From positions 1-64,000 of the forward strand of contig JBCDKT010000018.1 in assembly GCA_038746285.1 (NCBI GenBank): a stretch of 64,000 bases of DNA. Direction: 5' to 3'. Numbering within the stretch: the stretch's first letter is position 1; each line of letters starts with the position of its first letter. Source of the stretch: Bacteroidota bacterium. GTDB taxonomy: Bacteria; Bacteroidota; Rhodothermia; Rhodothermales; JANQRZ01. The notes under the pieces are model-generated. The model was not told the origin of the DNA and made no database searches. It saw nothing but the letters and a program-made list of their open reading frames with translations. Of the stretch, positions 18,202 through 25,679 are shown one piece after another. The position numbers and the translations under genes were made by a program.

Positions 18202-18239
18202 TCAGCTTTTCTTTTCACTCCTCCCACTCCTCTGACCCG

Positions 18240-18749
18240 ATGAGCGAAGCCGCAGACTATTCCTCACTCGACGGCGGCCTCGTCCGCATGCTGAACCGGC
18301 TCCAGCAGGAGGGCACGGCCACTAAAGACCCTGATGCGGACCAGCTCCTGCGGGACGACGCCAACGCCGTCCTTCTCGGCCTGCTCTTCGACCAGCGCGT
18401 CCTCGCCGAGACCGCCTTCTGCGGGCCGCTCAAGCTCAAGCAGCGCCTCGGACACCTCGACATGGCCCGCGTCGCCGCGCACGACCCCGACGGCTTCAAG
18501 GCGGTCTTCGCCGAGTCGCCCGCCGTCCACCGCTTCGTCAACAAAATGGCCGACGGGACCCAGGCCGTCGCCCAGATCCTCGCCGACGACTACGACGGCG
18601 ACGCCGCGAACCTGTGGAGCGACGGAGCCGACCTGAAGACCGTCGAGAAGCGCGTCCGGGCACTCCCGGGTTTTGGGCCGATGAAGGCGACAAAGCTGAA
18701 GTTCTGCCTCTACTACTTCCAGGACCACGACCTCGCGGCGAACGGATGA
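18240..18749 (+). CDS. HhH-GPD family base-excision-repair-like protein
   Basis: The 169-aa product matches a short HhH-GPD family seen in many actinobacteria and others. Motifs are LLGLLFDQRVLAETAFCGP, LGHLDMARVAAHDPDGF, FAESPAVHRFVNKMA and a helix-hairpin-helix VRALPGFGPMKATKLKF near residues 140-156. It is a putative DNA glycosylase, but the family's substrate is not established and the usual catalytic Asp after the hairpin is not obvious. Start ATG follows cassette B. Its stop overlaps the next start (ATGA, 18746-18749). Confidence 0.8.
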   Translation: MSEAADYSSLDGGLVRMLNRLQQEGTATKDPDADQLLRDDANAVLLGLLFDQRVLAETAFCGPLKLKQRLGHLDMARVAAHDPDGFKAVFAESPAVHRFVNKMADGTQAVAQILADDYDGDAANLWSDGADLKTVEKRVRALPGFGPMKATKLKFCLYYFQDHDLAANG

Positions 18750-19252
18750 TGCGGTGCGCGCTTCTCCTACTCGCCGTCCTCGCCGCTGACGCGGCCGTGG
18801 CTCAGGCGCTTCCGCCGACGCGCGGCGAGACCGTCCGCCTCGTCGTGCGCGACCGGGCGCTGCGCCACAACACGACCGTGGTGGGCACCTTCAATGGACT
18901 GGGCCCAGACTCCCTGTACCTCACGGACCAGGCCTATGCACGCTCGCTCGTGCGGCGCGTCGAGGTCGGGCGCAAGAAGCAGGGGTACGCCGTCACGGGG
19001 GCGGGCATCGGGCTCGGGCTTGGCGGCCTCACGGGTGCCCTGATCGGTGCCGTCGAAGACCAGGAGGACTTTCCGGCGCAGGGCGAGACTCGCGCGACGT
19101 TGCAAAAAGGCCTCTTCGGCGTCATCATCGGCGGGACAGTGGGAGCCATTATCGGCTCGTTCATCTACCGCACGAAATGGGAATGGGTGCAGCTCGACGG
19201 GCCCGGCTCGGCCCGCGCGGTGCGCGTCTCCTACACCCTCCCGCTCCGCTAG
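18746..19252 (+). CDS. Secreted or membrane protein with glycine-zipper segments
   Basis: The 168-aa product has a signal peptide (MMRCALLLLAVLAADAAVAQA). A small beta-rich domain with GTFNGLGPDSLYLT follows, then two glycine-rich hydrophobic segments (TGAGIGLGLGGLTGALIGA and LFGVIIGGTVGAIIGSFI), likely membrane-inserting hairpins of glycine-zipper type. Function unknown; envelope location inferred. It is coupled to the HhH-GPD gene by an ATGA overlap and ends in a CTAG shared with the convergent C39-like gene. Confidence 0.65.
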   Translation: MMRCALLLLAVLAADAAVAQALPPTRGETVRLVVRDRALRHNTTVVGTFNGLGPDSLYLTDQAYARSLVRRVEVGRKKQGYAVTGAGIGLGLGGLTGALIGAVEDQEDFPAQGETRATLQKGLFGVIIGGTVGAIIGSFIYRTKWEWVQLDGPGSARAVRVSYTLPLR

Positions 19253-20043
19253 GCGACCGGCACGCGGAACACCATGCTGAGGCGGCCAGGGCGCGTGCTG
19301 ACGTGATAGCCGCCCCGGGCGGTCGGGCCGACGGGCAGGTCGGTGGTGAGGCTGGTCTCCGCTCCGCTCAGCGCAATCGCGATGGTGCGTTCCTTGCCGG
19401 GGGCGTTGGGGTCGTAGACGAAGAGCGTGTCCTGGTCACTGCCGCCGGCGTAGCCGAAGGCGAGGACTTGGTGCTGGCTGAACGGGTCGGGCGCGTCGCC
19501 TGCGAGGCCGAGCACGACGGGCCGGCCCGCGTCGATCTGCCGGCGGATGCCGTCCCACTCGCGGCGGAGGTCGGCGGAGGGCGTGGGGCGGCCGAGGCGG
19601 GCGGCGAGCCAGTGGCGCGCGAACGCCGGGCCCGAGGCGCGGAGCGTGCGCGCCTGCCGCCGCCAGAGGAGCGGCCGGACGTGCTCCTGCTTCAACTCGG
19701 CCGTCGGCAACCCACCCCGGTGCGGCCAGCGCTCAGCCGCCGCGAGCGCCATCCCGCCGCAGAGCCCGAACGACGCCCACTGCCGTGCCGCCGCCCGCAC
19801 GAGCCCGGTTCCGAGTCCAGCCCGGCCGAGCCCCAGCCCGAGCGCGCCGCCCGCGGCGAACCCGCGCGTGCCCCCGGTGAGCGCCGCGCCCGCGGCGGGG
19901 AGGAGCGCGGCCCCGGCCGTGCTGAGCGGCCGGACCATCCGGTCGAGGAAGTCGAGGTCAGCCTCGGTCCAGCGGAAACTGTTGGCGAAGGCAAAGCCGT
20001 CGCGGGCAGGGTCGAAGTCGAGACGCGTCTGGGAGGGCGGCAT
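19249..20043 (-). CDS. Papain-fold/C39-like putative cysteine peptidase
   Basis: The 264-aa protein has a glycine/alanine-rich hydrophobic region at residues 40-85. A Cys nucleophile candidate follows at C95 in SFGLCGGMALAA, with a His in PFSQHQVLAFGY and an Asp/Asn in LFVYDPNAPG, the order expected for C39-type papain-like peptidases. No signal peptide is visible with the ATG at 20043; longer in-frame starts give an Arg/Ser-rich unlikely N-terminus. Substrate unknown. It diverges from the CYTH gene across 61 bp. Confidence 0.6.
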   Translation of the reverse strand: MPPSQTRLDFDPARDGFAFANSFRWTEADLDFLDRMVRPLSTAGAALLPAAGAALTGGTRGFAAGGALGLGLGRAGLGTGLVRAAARQWASFGLCGGMALAAAERWPHRGGLPTAELKQEHVRPLLWRRQARTLRASGPAFARHWLAARLGRPTPSADLRREWDGIRRQIDAGRPVVLGLAGDAPDPFSQHQVLAFGYAGGSDQDTLFVYDPNAPGKERTIAIALSGAETSLTTDLPVGPTARGGYHVSTRPGRLSMVFRVPVA

Positions 20044-20104
20044 GAGTGGCGAGGCAAGCAGCGGAGCGCCTATACTCCCGGCCCCTCTACTTTCTCCCGC
20101 TCCA

Positions 20105-20632
20105 GTGCAGCACCTGACCATCGAGTTCAAGGCCCGCTGCGACGCGCTCGAACGGGCGCGCGCCGTGCTCCGCGACCTGGGCGCAGTCGGCCGGACAGAC
20201 CGGCAGATCGACACCTACTTCCGTGTCCCACACGGGCGGCTGAAGCTGCGCGAGGGCACCGTCGAGCACAACCTCATCCACTACCACCGCCCGGACCATA
20301 CCGGCCCGAAGCGCTCCGAGGTGACGCTCTACCCAACCGGCCCCGACGCCTCGTCGCTCAAGGCGGCCCTCACCGCGGCGCTCGGAGTGCTCGTCGTCGT
20401 GGACAAGACGCGGGAGATCTACTTCGCCGGCAATGTCAAAATCCACCTAGACCGGGTGAAGAGGCTGGGCACGTTTGTGGAAGTCGAAGCGATTGCCGAT
20501 ACCGACCACGCCACGGAAGCCGTCCTGCGCGCGCAGTGCGAGCGCTTCCTCGATGCCTTTGGGGTCGAGGAGGCTGACCTCGTCGCCGGGTCGTACAGCG
20601 ACCTTTTGCTGGACGCCGACGCTCAGAACTAG
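20105..20632 (+). CDS. CYTH-domain protein (class IV adenylate cyclase-like)
   Basis: The 175-aa product shows the CYTH triphosphate-tunnel pattern. HLTIEFKARC at the N-terminus is the ExExK-like signature, then come DTYFRVPHGRLKLRE, a KIHLDRVKRLGTFVEVEA strand pair and a C-terminal helix. CyaB-type class IV cyclases and thiamine-triphosphatases or polyphosphatases share this fold, so substrate is uncertain. GTG at 20105 is chosen because it places the signature at the N-terminus; the frame upstream is non-coding in character. Confidence 0.82.
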   Translation: MQHLTIEFKARCDALERARAVLRDLGAVGRTDRQIDTYFRVPHGRLKLREGTVEHNLIHYHRPDHTGPKRSEVTLYPTGPDASSLKAALTAALGVLVVVDKTREIYFAGNVKIHLDRVKRLGTFVEVEAIADTDHATEAVLRAQCERFLDAFGVEEADLVAGSYSDLLLDADAQN

Positions 20633-20659
20633 GGCTTTGCCCGACGACTTTCCTTGCTG

Positions 20660-20724
20660 TCATCCTGGACTCGGTTCAGGATCTCGTGACCACACTCTAG
20701 ATCCCAGATCGGGGTTCGGGATGA
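20660..20724. repeat. REP-like repeat, second copy
   Basis: TCATCCTGGACTCGGTTCAG... followed by a second half ending GGGATGA resembles the double hairpin at 4569-4647, including the GATCTCGTGA segment between the halves. It is a diverged member of the same dispersed family, downstream of the CYTH gene. Confidence 0.65.
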
Positions 20725-20787
20725 CCAAGTCGGAGAGGTTGCGAGTTTTAGCTTGCCGAAGAACTAGCCTCACGCTGCTGCGCTGCC

Positions 20788-20795
20788 TACCTTTG
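20788..20795 (+). promoter_or_regulatory. -7 element TACCTTTG before L,D-transpeptidase
   Basis: A perfect TAnnTTTG lies 32 bases before the ATG at 20827. No TTG is found at the expected -33 distance, so this is a partial promoter match. Confidence 0.4.
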
Positions 20796-20826
20796 CTTCG
20801 TTCGCCTGTCGTTCTTGCCTGATCCT

Positions 20827-22410
20827 ATGCGTGCCCTCTCCTGCTCCCTCCTGCTGCTCGCGCTCGCCCCGGCGCTGTCCGCCGCGCCCGACCCGTCGGC
20901 GGCCTCCGACGTGCTCCGCGCCCGCCTCGAAGCGGCCGACCGCCCGACGGTCCTCGTCGGCGGCGAGCCGCTCGCGGTCCACCCCGACCTGTTCCGGTTC
21001 TACGCCGGGCGCGACTACGCCGTCGCCTGGGACGAGCACGCAGGCGACCTCTTGCCGCTCATCGAGGCCAGCGCCGGAGACGGCCTCGACCCCGGCGCCT
21101 ACCACCGCCGCCGGATCGAGGCGATGCAGGAGGCCGGCAACGCTTCGCCGGACGTCCAGGCCGACCGCGACCTGCTGCTGACCGACGCCTTCCTGAGGCT
21201 CGGCGAGCACCTGCTGCGTGGGCGCGTGGACCCGACAACAATCTACGAGAAATGGTACCCCGCCCGGCGCGTGCGCGACCTCGCCGCGACGCTGGAAACG
21301 GCGCTCGCTTCCGGCGACCTGGGCGGAGCGCTGGACGGCCTGCGCCCGCAGCACGCGGCCTACGACCGGCTCCGCGACGCCCTCGCCCGCACCCGCGCTG
21401 CCGCCGGCACCGACCTCCCGATCATCCTCCCGGCACGCACGCTCGAGGTCGGGCACGAGAGCATGCGCGTGCCGCTCGTCCGGCAGCGCCTCGCGCTCTT
21501 CGGAGAGGCCGTGCCCGAGGCCCCGGACAGCCTGCGCCTCGTCTACACCGACGCGCTCTCCGAGGTCGTCCGCCGCTTCCAGGCGCGGCACGGGCTGGAG
21601 GCGAGCGGCACCCTCGACCAGCCGACCCGGCACGCGCTCAACCGCTCCTCCGACGACTGGGCCGAAGCGCTCATCCTGAACCTGGAGCGCTGGCGCTGGC
21701 TCCCGGACAGCCTCGGCACGCGGCACGTCTTCGTCAATCTCCCCGCGTTCCGGCTCCAGGTGGTCGACGACGAAGAGACGACGCTGGCGATGGACGTGGT
21801 CGTCGGCAAGACGAGCTGGTACACGCCGGTCCTCACCGACACGATGGAGGCCGTCATCTTCCACCCGACGTGGGGCGTGCCCGGCTCCATCGCCCGGGCC
21901 GAGACGCTCCCGCGCGCCCGCAGCCGGGGCAGCGAGTACCTGTCGAGCCGGGGCTACAACGTCTACCACCGCGGTGCCCGGGTCGACCCGGCGACGGTGA
22001 ACTGGGACGAGGCCGGGTCGCACGAGTACTACTTCATCCAGTCGCCCGGCCCGGCCAACCCGCTCGGGACCGTCAAGTTTGCCTTCCCGAACCAGCGCGA
22101 CATCTACATCCACGACACCAACCAGAAGCGCCTCTTCGCGCGTGCCAAGCGGGCCTACTCGCACGGCTGCATCCGCGCCGCCGAGCCCCGCGACCTCGCC
22201 GCGCACCTCCTCGTCCAGCAGGGCTGGAGCGACGCGGACGTAGACGGGGCCTTCGCCCGGCGCAGCACGCAGAACGTGGCGCTCCGCGAGCCCCTCCTCG
22301 TCCACCTCGTCTACTTCACGGCCCACGCGGGCGAGGGCGGGCTGGCGTTCTACGACGACGTCTACGGCCACGACGCGGTCCTAGCCTCGGCGCTCGGCCT
22401 CGGCGAGTAG
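20827..22410 (+). CDS. L,D-transpeptidase with peptidoglycan-binding domain
   Basis: The 527-aa product has a signal peptide (MRALSCSLLLLALAPALSAA), a helical N-terminal region, a peptidoglycan-binding-1 domain near residues 240-270 (VVRRFQARHGLEASGTLDQPT) and a YkuD catalytic domain. The nucleophile is C448 in YSHGCIRAAEP, with the HPTWGVP and FPNQRDIYIHDT motifs upstream. This is the LdtD/YcbB-type organisation that makes 3-3 cross-links in the periplasm or attaches proteins to peptidoglycan. Confidence 0.94.
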   Translation: MRALSCSLLLLALAPALSAAPDPSAASDVLRARLEAADRPTVLVGGEPLAVHPDLFRFYAGRDYAVAWDEHAGDLLPLIEASAGDGLDPGAYHRRRIEAMQEAGNASPDVQADRDLLLTDAFLRLGEHLLRGRVDPTTIYEKWYPARRVRDLAATLETALASGDLGGALDGLRPQHAAYDRLRDALARTRAAAGTDLPIILPARTLEVGHESMRVPLVRQRLALFGEAVPEAPDSLRLVYTDALSEVVRRFQARHGLEASGTLDQPTRHALNRSSDDWAEALILNLERWRWLPDSLGTRHVFVNLPAFRLQVVDDEETTLAMDVVVGKTSWYTPVLTDTMEAVIFHPTWGVPGSIARAETLPRARSRGSEYLSSRGYNVYHRGARVDPATVNWDEAGSHEYYFIQSPGPANPLGTVKFAFPNQRDIYIHDTNQKRLFARAKRAYSHGCIRAAEPRDLAAHLLVQQGWSDADVDGAFARRSTQNVALREPLLVHLVYFTAHAGEGGLAFYDDVYGHDAVLASALGLGE

Positions 22411-22536
22411 GCCGTTGGCCCGCGCCCGTAACCTTTGGCCTTGTGGCGTCCGGGTGGCCTGCCGATTAAACAATGCAGAGCGGCAGGCGTACGTTCTGCC
22501 TCCGCCCCGTTTTCCACGTCCACCGACCCCGACCCC

Positions 22537-23463
22537 ATGAAGCGCCTGCTTGTGCTCCCTCTCCTCTCGTTCGTCCTCTTCACCGGCCCAGCCTGCGGGC
22601 AGTCCGCAACAGCGGACGAGGACCGGAAGTCCCAGGTCCTGACCAACCTCCGCTTCGAGTTTCCCCAGCTCGACCAGTACCAGGTCGAGATGGGCGACTT
22701 CGCGCCGAGCGGCGTGGACGGGCTGATGGAGGGCTCGTTCGTCGTCAACGGGCAGCAGACGCAGCGCTTCCTCATCAGCGACGACAACACGAAGCTCTAC
22801 CTCATCGCCGCCGACCCGGTGGACGTGAGCCGGGACGAGGCCGCGCTTGCTGAGGCGCTCGCCGAGCGCGAGGCCGAGGCCCGGCAGGAGAACGAAGCGC
22901 GGGCGGCCCAACTCGACGCAGCGATTGCCGGGCTTCCGGTGCGCGGCAATCCCGACGCGCCGGTGACGGTCATCGAGTTCTCGGACTTCCAGTGCCCCTA
23001 CTGCTCGCGCGCCGCGACCACGATGGAGGAGCTGATCGAGAAGCGGGGCGACGAGGTCAAGTTCGTCTACATGCAGTACCCGCTCCCGAACCACCCGTGG
23101 GCGCGCCCCGCGTCGATCGCCGCGCTCTGCGCCGCGCAGCAGGACGACGAGGCCTTCTGGATGCTCCACGACGGCTACTTCGCCAACCAGCGCTCGCTCA
23201 ACACGGGCAACGTCCTCGCCGAGAGCCAGCGCTACATCGCCGGGGCCGACCTCGACGCCGACGCGTGGCTCGCCTGCGCCGACGGCACGGACGAGAGCGC
23301 GAACGAGGGGGCCGTCGCCGCACTCGACGCATCGATGCAGCTCGCCCAGGAACTGGGCGTCAGTGGCACGCCGGGCTTCTTCGTCAACGGCGAGTTCCTC
23401 AACGGGGCCAAGCCGCTCGCCGAGTTCGAGGCCATCATCGACCAGATCACGTCTGATTCGTAG
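22537..23463 (+). CDS. DsbA-family thioredoxin-fold protein
   Basis: The 308-aa exported protein begins with a signal sequence ending near FTGPACGQS, where the Cys may be lipidated though the lipobox is imperfect. A ~110-residue N-terminal part follows, then an Ala/Glu-rich linker helix (residues ~90-130) and a DsbA-like domain with CPYC at 153-156 (FSDFQCPYCSRAA), the cis-Pro region SGTPGFFVNGEFL and an inserted helical lid. It probably oxidises or isomerises disulfides in the periplasm, like other DSBA/Com1-type proteins. The start is set by the signal peptide. Confidence 0.85.
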   Translation: MKRLLVLPLLSFVLFTGPACGQSATADEDRKSQVLTNLRFEFPQLDQYQVEMGDFAPSGVDGLMEGSFVVNGQQTQRFLISDDNTKLYLIAADPVDVSRDEAALAEALAEREAEARQENEARAAQLDAAIAGLPVRGNPDAPVTVIEFSDFQCPYCSRAATTMEELIEKRGDEVKFVYMQYPLPNHPWARPASIAALCAAQQDDEAFWMLHDGYFANQRSLNTGNVLAESQRYIAGADLDADAWLACADGTDESANEGAVAALDASMQLAQELGVSGTPGFFVNGEFLNGAKPLAEFEAIIDQITSDS

Positions 23464-23556
23464 GCTGCTCCCTGCTTTCGGCTTTCAGCAGTCCGCTAGC
23501 CGTTCTTCGCACCAGGCCAACAGCCGAAAGCCAGCAGCCGATAGCCTACTAGCCGA
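23461..23556. repeat. Word-like inverted repeat before 23566 gene
   Basis: Arms built from TAGGCT, TCGGCTTTC and GGCTGCT-type words pair with GCCGAAAGCC and AGCCTA on the other side (TAGGCT 23461-23466 with AGCCTA 23543-23548). The architecture matches the hairpins in the ribosomal operon but with different words. It fills the gap between the DsbA-like gene and the next gene. Confidence 0.6.
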
Positions 23557-23565
23557 ACGCTGACC

Positions 23566-24189
23566 ATGTACAACGTCCTCAAGCCCATCCTGAACCGGGG
23601 CGGCGCGGGCTACTCGATGACCCGCGCCGAGTCCGCCGCTGCGCTGAACCCGCTCGTCGACCAGCACGGCCAGCTCATCCTGGCCTACAGTGCGGCGCTC
23701 CGCCACCTGGCCGACCGCGACCTCGCTGCGACGCTGAACGAGGGCATGAACCGCCTGCGCACGGAGCTCTTCAAGCTCAAGGAGACCGTCCTCTCCTTCG
23801 CCGGCGTCCCGCCCAACGGGGTCCGCCTCAACGCCGACGTCCACCTCGGCGATACCGACGCAGAGATCGTCCACCGCCTCGACGACCTCGAGCGGGCGTA
23901 CCGCGACGCGCTCCGCGAAGCCCTCGACCTGCCGCACCACCAGCTTCGGACAACGGCCGTGCTGGAAAACCACCTCAAGAGCAGCGAGGTCCGCGTCGGT
24001 GTGCTCCATCCGTTCGTGACCCGGATGCGTCGCCCGTCGTCGGATCGCCCGTCGCAGAGCCGGCCGGCGGTGGACGTGCCGGTGGACCGGGAGACCAGCG
24101 TCCCGGCCGACCTCGACCCCGACACGCTGAGTGCGGACATGCACGAGCAACCGGTGATTGAGGTCGAGGACGTGGAGGACAAGGCGTAG
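23566..24189 (+). CDS. Helical protein of unknown function
   Basis: The 207-aa protein is not recognised. Residues ~25-135 look like a four-helix bundle (LILAYSAALRHLADRDLAAT, MNRLRTELFKLKETVLSF, IVHRLDDLERAYRDALREAL), reminiscent of ferritin-like or DUF2383-type bundles, though no iron-ligand set is evident. The last ~60 residues are a disordered, Pro/Asp/Glu-rich tail. No signal peptide. It lies before the trpS leader with its own spacing and seems independent of it. Confidence 0.6.
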   Translation: MYNVLKPILNRGGAGYSMTRAESAAALNPLVDQHGQLILAYSAALRHLADRDLAATLNEGMNRLRTELFKLKETVLSFAGVPPNGVRLNADVHLGDTDAEIVHRLDDLERAYRDALREALDLPHHQLRTTAVLENHLKSSEVRVGVLHPFVTRMRRPSSDRPSQSRPAVDVPVDRETSVPADLDPDTLSADMHEQPVIEVEDVEDKA

Positions 24190-24292
24190 GCCGCGCACGC
24201 GCGAAGCCGTCGGCGTCCGCCTCGTCGCAGAAGAAGGCCGTACTGGGTAGCGGATTCGCTTGTTATTCGAGGCCGCGCCCGAAAAGAGGCGG

Positions 24293-24323
24293 TTGCTTCC
24301 CCGCCCAGATCGGCGTATCCTTG
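24293..24323 (+). promoter_or_regulatory. Putative promoter of the trpS leader
   Basis: TTG at 24293-24295, a 20-base spacer, and TATCCTTG at 24316-24323 fit a Bacteroidota -33/-7 promoter. Transcription would then begin around 24329-24331, only a few bases before the leader-peptide ATG at 24332. The leader may therefore be translated from a leaderless or nearly leaderless end. Confidence 0.45.
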
Positions 24324-24331
24324 CTGCCGTG

Positions 24332-24418
24332 ATGCACACACCCGCCCCTACTGCCCACGTTAGCCGGCTCTGGTGGACCTCCCCCCAGACAGTGGGCCGC
24401 TCGTGCGCTGACGCGTAG
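24332..24418 (+). CDS. Trp-codon leader peptide of the trpS attenuator
   Basis: A 28-codon reading frame (MHTPAPTAHVSRLWWTSPQ..., stop TAG at 24416-24418) has two adjacent TGG codons at 24371-24376 (W14, W15). It lies between a promoter-like site and an intrinsic terminator, 100 bp before trpS. The WW pair falls between RNA segment 1 (GCCCAC, 24353-24358) and segment 2 (CAGTGGGC, 24390-24397), exactly where a stalled ribosome would choose between hairpins. This is the layout of trpL-type leader peptides. The frame is too short for normal gene finding. Confidence 0.8.
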   Translation: MHTPAPTAHVSRLWWTSPQTVGRSCADA

Positions 24419-24471
24419 CCTCCGAGCCACCGAATTGCCGCCCGCTGTTCACCCGAGCAGCGGGCTTTTTT
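24353..24471 (+). terminator. Ribosome-mediated attenuator with intrinsic terminator upstream of trpS
   Basis: Three exclusive pairings are visible. 1:2 is GCCCAC (24353-24358) with GTGGGC (24392-24397), 6 bp. 2:3 is CAGTGGGC (24390-24397) with GCCCGCTG (24440-24447), 8 bp with one G-U. 3:4 is GCCCGCTG (24440-24447) with CAGCGGGC (24458-24465), 8 bp perfect, followed by six T (24466-24471). Stalling at the Trp codons would cover segment 1 and favour 2:3, the antiterminator. Free translation allows 1:2 and 3:4, the terminator. Confidence 0.82.
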
Positions 24472-24518
24472 ATGGCCTCGCTACCTTGCAGCTTCTCGCC
24501 ATTCTTTTCCAACCAGCA

Positions 24519-25538
24519 ATGACCTCGACCGACCCCACCGCGACCGTCGTCTCCGGCATCCAGCCGTCGGGGACGCTCCACATCGGCAACTACTTCGGCG
24601 CGCTCCGGCAGCACCTCCGCCTGCATACGCAGCAGGAGGCGTTCTACTTCATCGTCAACTACCACGCGCTCACGACGGTCCGCGACGCCGAGGCCCTGGA
24701 GCGCTACAGCCTCGACGTGGCGCTCGACTACCTCGCGCTCGGCTTCGATCCCGAAGAGGCCCTGCTCTTTCTCCAGAGCGACGTGCCCGCCGTGACCGAA
24801 CTCGCGTGGATTCTTCTCTGCCTCACGCCGGTCAGCCACCTCGAAAAAGGCGTGTCGTACAAGGACAAGGTCGCGCAAGGCATTCCGGCCAACGCTGGGC
24901 TGCTCACCTACCCGATCCTCCAAGCTGCCGACATTCTGATCTACCGCAAGAGAGGCGCAGGCCTGCTCGTGCCGGTCGGGAAGGATCAAAAGCAGCACAT
25001 CGAGATGACCCGCGACGTGGCGGCCCGGTTCAACCAGGCGTTCTGCCCCGAGGACGAGCCGCTCTTCCCGCTCCCCGAGCCACTGATCCTGGACGATGTC
25101 GCCGTCGTACCCGGCGTGGACGGGCGCAAGATGTCGAAGTCGTACGACAACACGATCGGCATCTTCGAAGCGGGCAAGCCGCTCAAGAAAACCGTCATGG
25201 GCATCGTCACCGATTCGACGCCACTGGAAGAGCCGAAGGACCCGGAGGCCGACAACGTCTTCGCCCTCATCAAGCTCTTCGCGGACGACGCCAAGCGCGA
25301 GGAGATCGCAGCCGCGTACCGCGCCGGGGGCTACGGCTACGGTCACGCCAAGAAAGAACTGCTCGGCCTCGTCACGGACTACTTCGCCGAGGCCCGCGAG
25401 CGCCGCAAGGACCTCGCCGAGCGGCCCGACTACGTCCGCGACGTGCTCCGCGACGGCGCCGCCCGCGCCAACGTCCGCGTCGATGAGGTGATGGCGGTCG
25501 TGCGCGCCCGAACCGGGCTGGTTTCGACTGCCCGATGA
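24519..25538 (+). CDS. trpS: Tryptophanyl-tRNA synthetase
   Basis: The 339-aa class I synthetase has GIQPSGTLHIGNYFGAL (HIGH motif), the Trp-binding segment FLQSDVPAVTELAW, PILQAADILIYR and GRKMSKSYDNT (KMSKS). ATG 24519 gives the standard start; in-frame codons upstream run through the terminator. The gene is preceded by the Trp leader peptide and attenuator, which should raise its expression when charged tRNA-Trp is scarce, and is followed 141 bp later by trpG. An insertion-like variant residue (LVPVGKDQKQHIEMTRD) is normal for the family. Confidence 0.97.
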   Translation: MTSTDPTATVVSGIQPSGTLHIGNYFGALRQHLRLHTQQEAFYFIVNYHALTTVRDAEALERYSLDVALDYLALGFDPEEALLFLQSDVPAVTELAWILLCLTPVSHLEKGVSYKDKVAQGIPANAGLLTYPILQAADILIYRKRGAGLLVPVGKDQKQHIEMTRDVAARFNQAFCPEDEPLFPLPEPLILDDVAVVPGVDGRKMSKSYDNTIGIFEAGKPLKKTVMGIVTDSTPLEEPKDPEADNVFALIKLFADDAKREEIAAAYRAGGYGYGHAKKELLGLVTDYFAEARERRKDLAERPDYVRDVLRDGAARANVRVDEVMAVVRARTGLVSTAR

Positions 25539-25566
25539 CCGCGCCGCGCGAGGCGTTCCTCGGCCA

Positions 25567-25587
25567 GGGCGTAGCAGCGCTACCCCC
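25567..25587. repeat. GGGCGTAGC palindrome, second copy
   Basis: GGGCGTAGC (25567-25575) and GCTACCCCC (25579-25587) form the same palindrome as at 16999-17019 with one mismatch, both preceded by CCA and followed by CTAC. It sits in the trpS-trpG gap just before cassette C. Confidence 0.6.
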
Positions 25588-25594
25588 TACGAGG

Positions 25595-25627
25595 TCGGCA
25601 CGAAGCGCGACAATCTCGGTAATTTGC
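25595..25627 (+). promoter_or_regulatory. Cassette C promoter core before trpG
   Basis: TAATTTGC at 25620-25627 is preceded at the 22-base spacing by TCG instead of YTG. The spacer retains CGAAGCGCGACAATCTCGG, aligned with cassettes A and E. It may be an internal promoter of the trp operon or a degenerate copy. Confidence 0.45.
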
Positions 25628-25637
25628 TCAGCTTTTT

Positions 25638-25677
25638 CTGTCCTCTGTCCTCTGTCCTCTGTCCTCTGTCCTCTGTC
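25638..25677 (+). repeat. Tandem (CTGTCCT) x5.7 array abutting trpG start
   Basis: Five perfect 7-bp CTGTCCT units and a partial unit end two bases before the trpG GTG. The same word occurs in the lipoprotein signal peptide at 33275-33302 and, inverted, at 33618-33645. Confidence 0.9.
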
Positions 25678-25679
25678 TC

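Noticed and set aside
19177-20577. 466-codon plus-strand frame across 19.2-20.6 kb
   Set aside because: It is antisense to the C39-like gene and then out of frame with the CYTH gene; no domain is visible.
24242-24418. tRNA gene in the gap before trpS
   Set aside because: No acceptor stem, TTC-containing T-loop and CCA-side pairing could be found together.
24332-24518. T-box riboswitch before trpS
   Set aside because: No T-box consensus (TGGNACCGCG-like) was seen; the Trp codons and three-way stems explain the terminator better.
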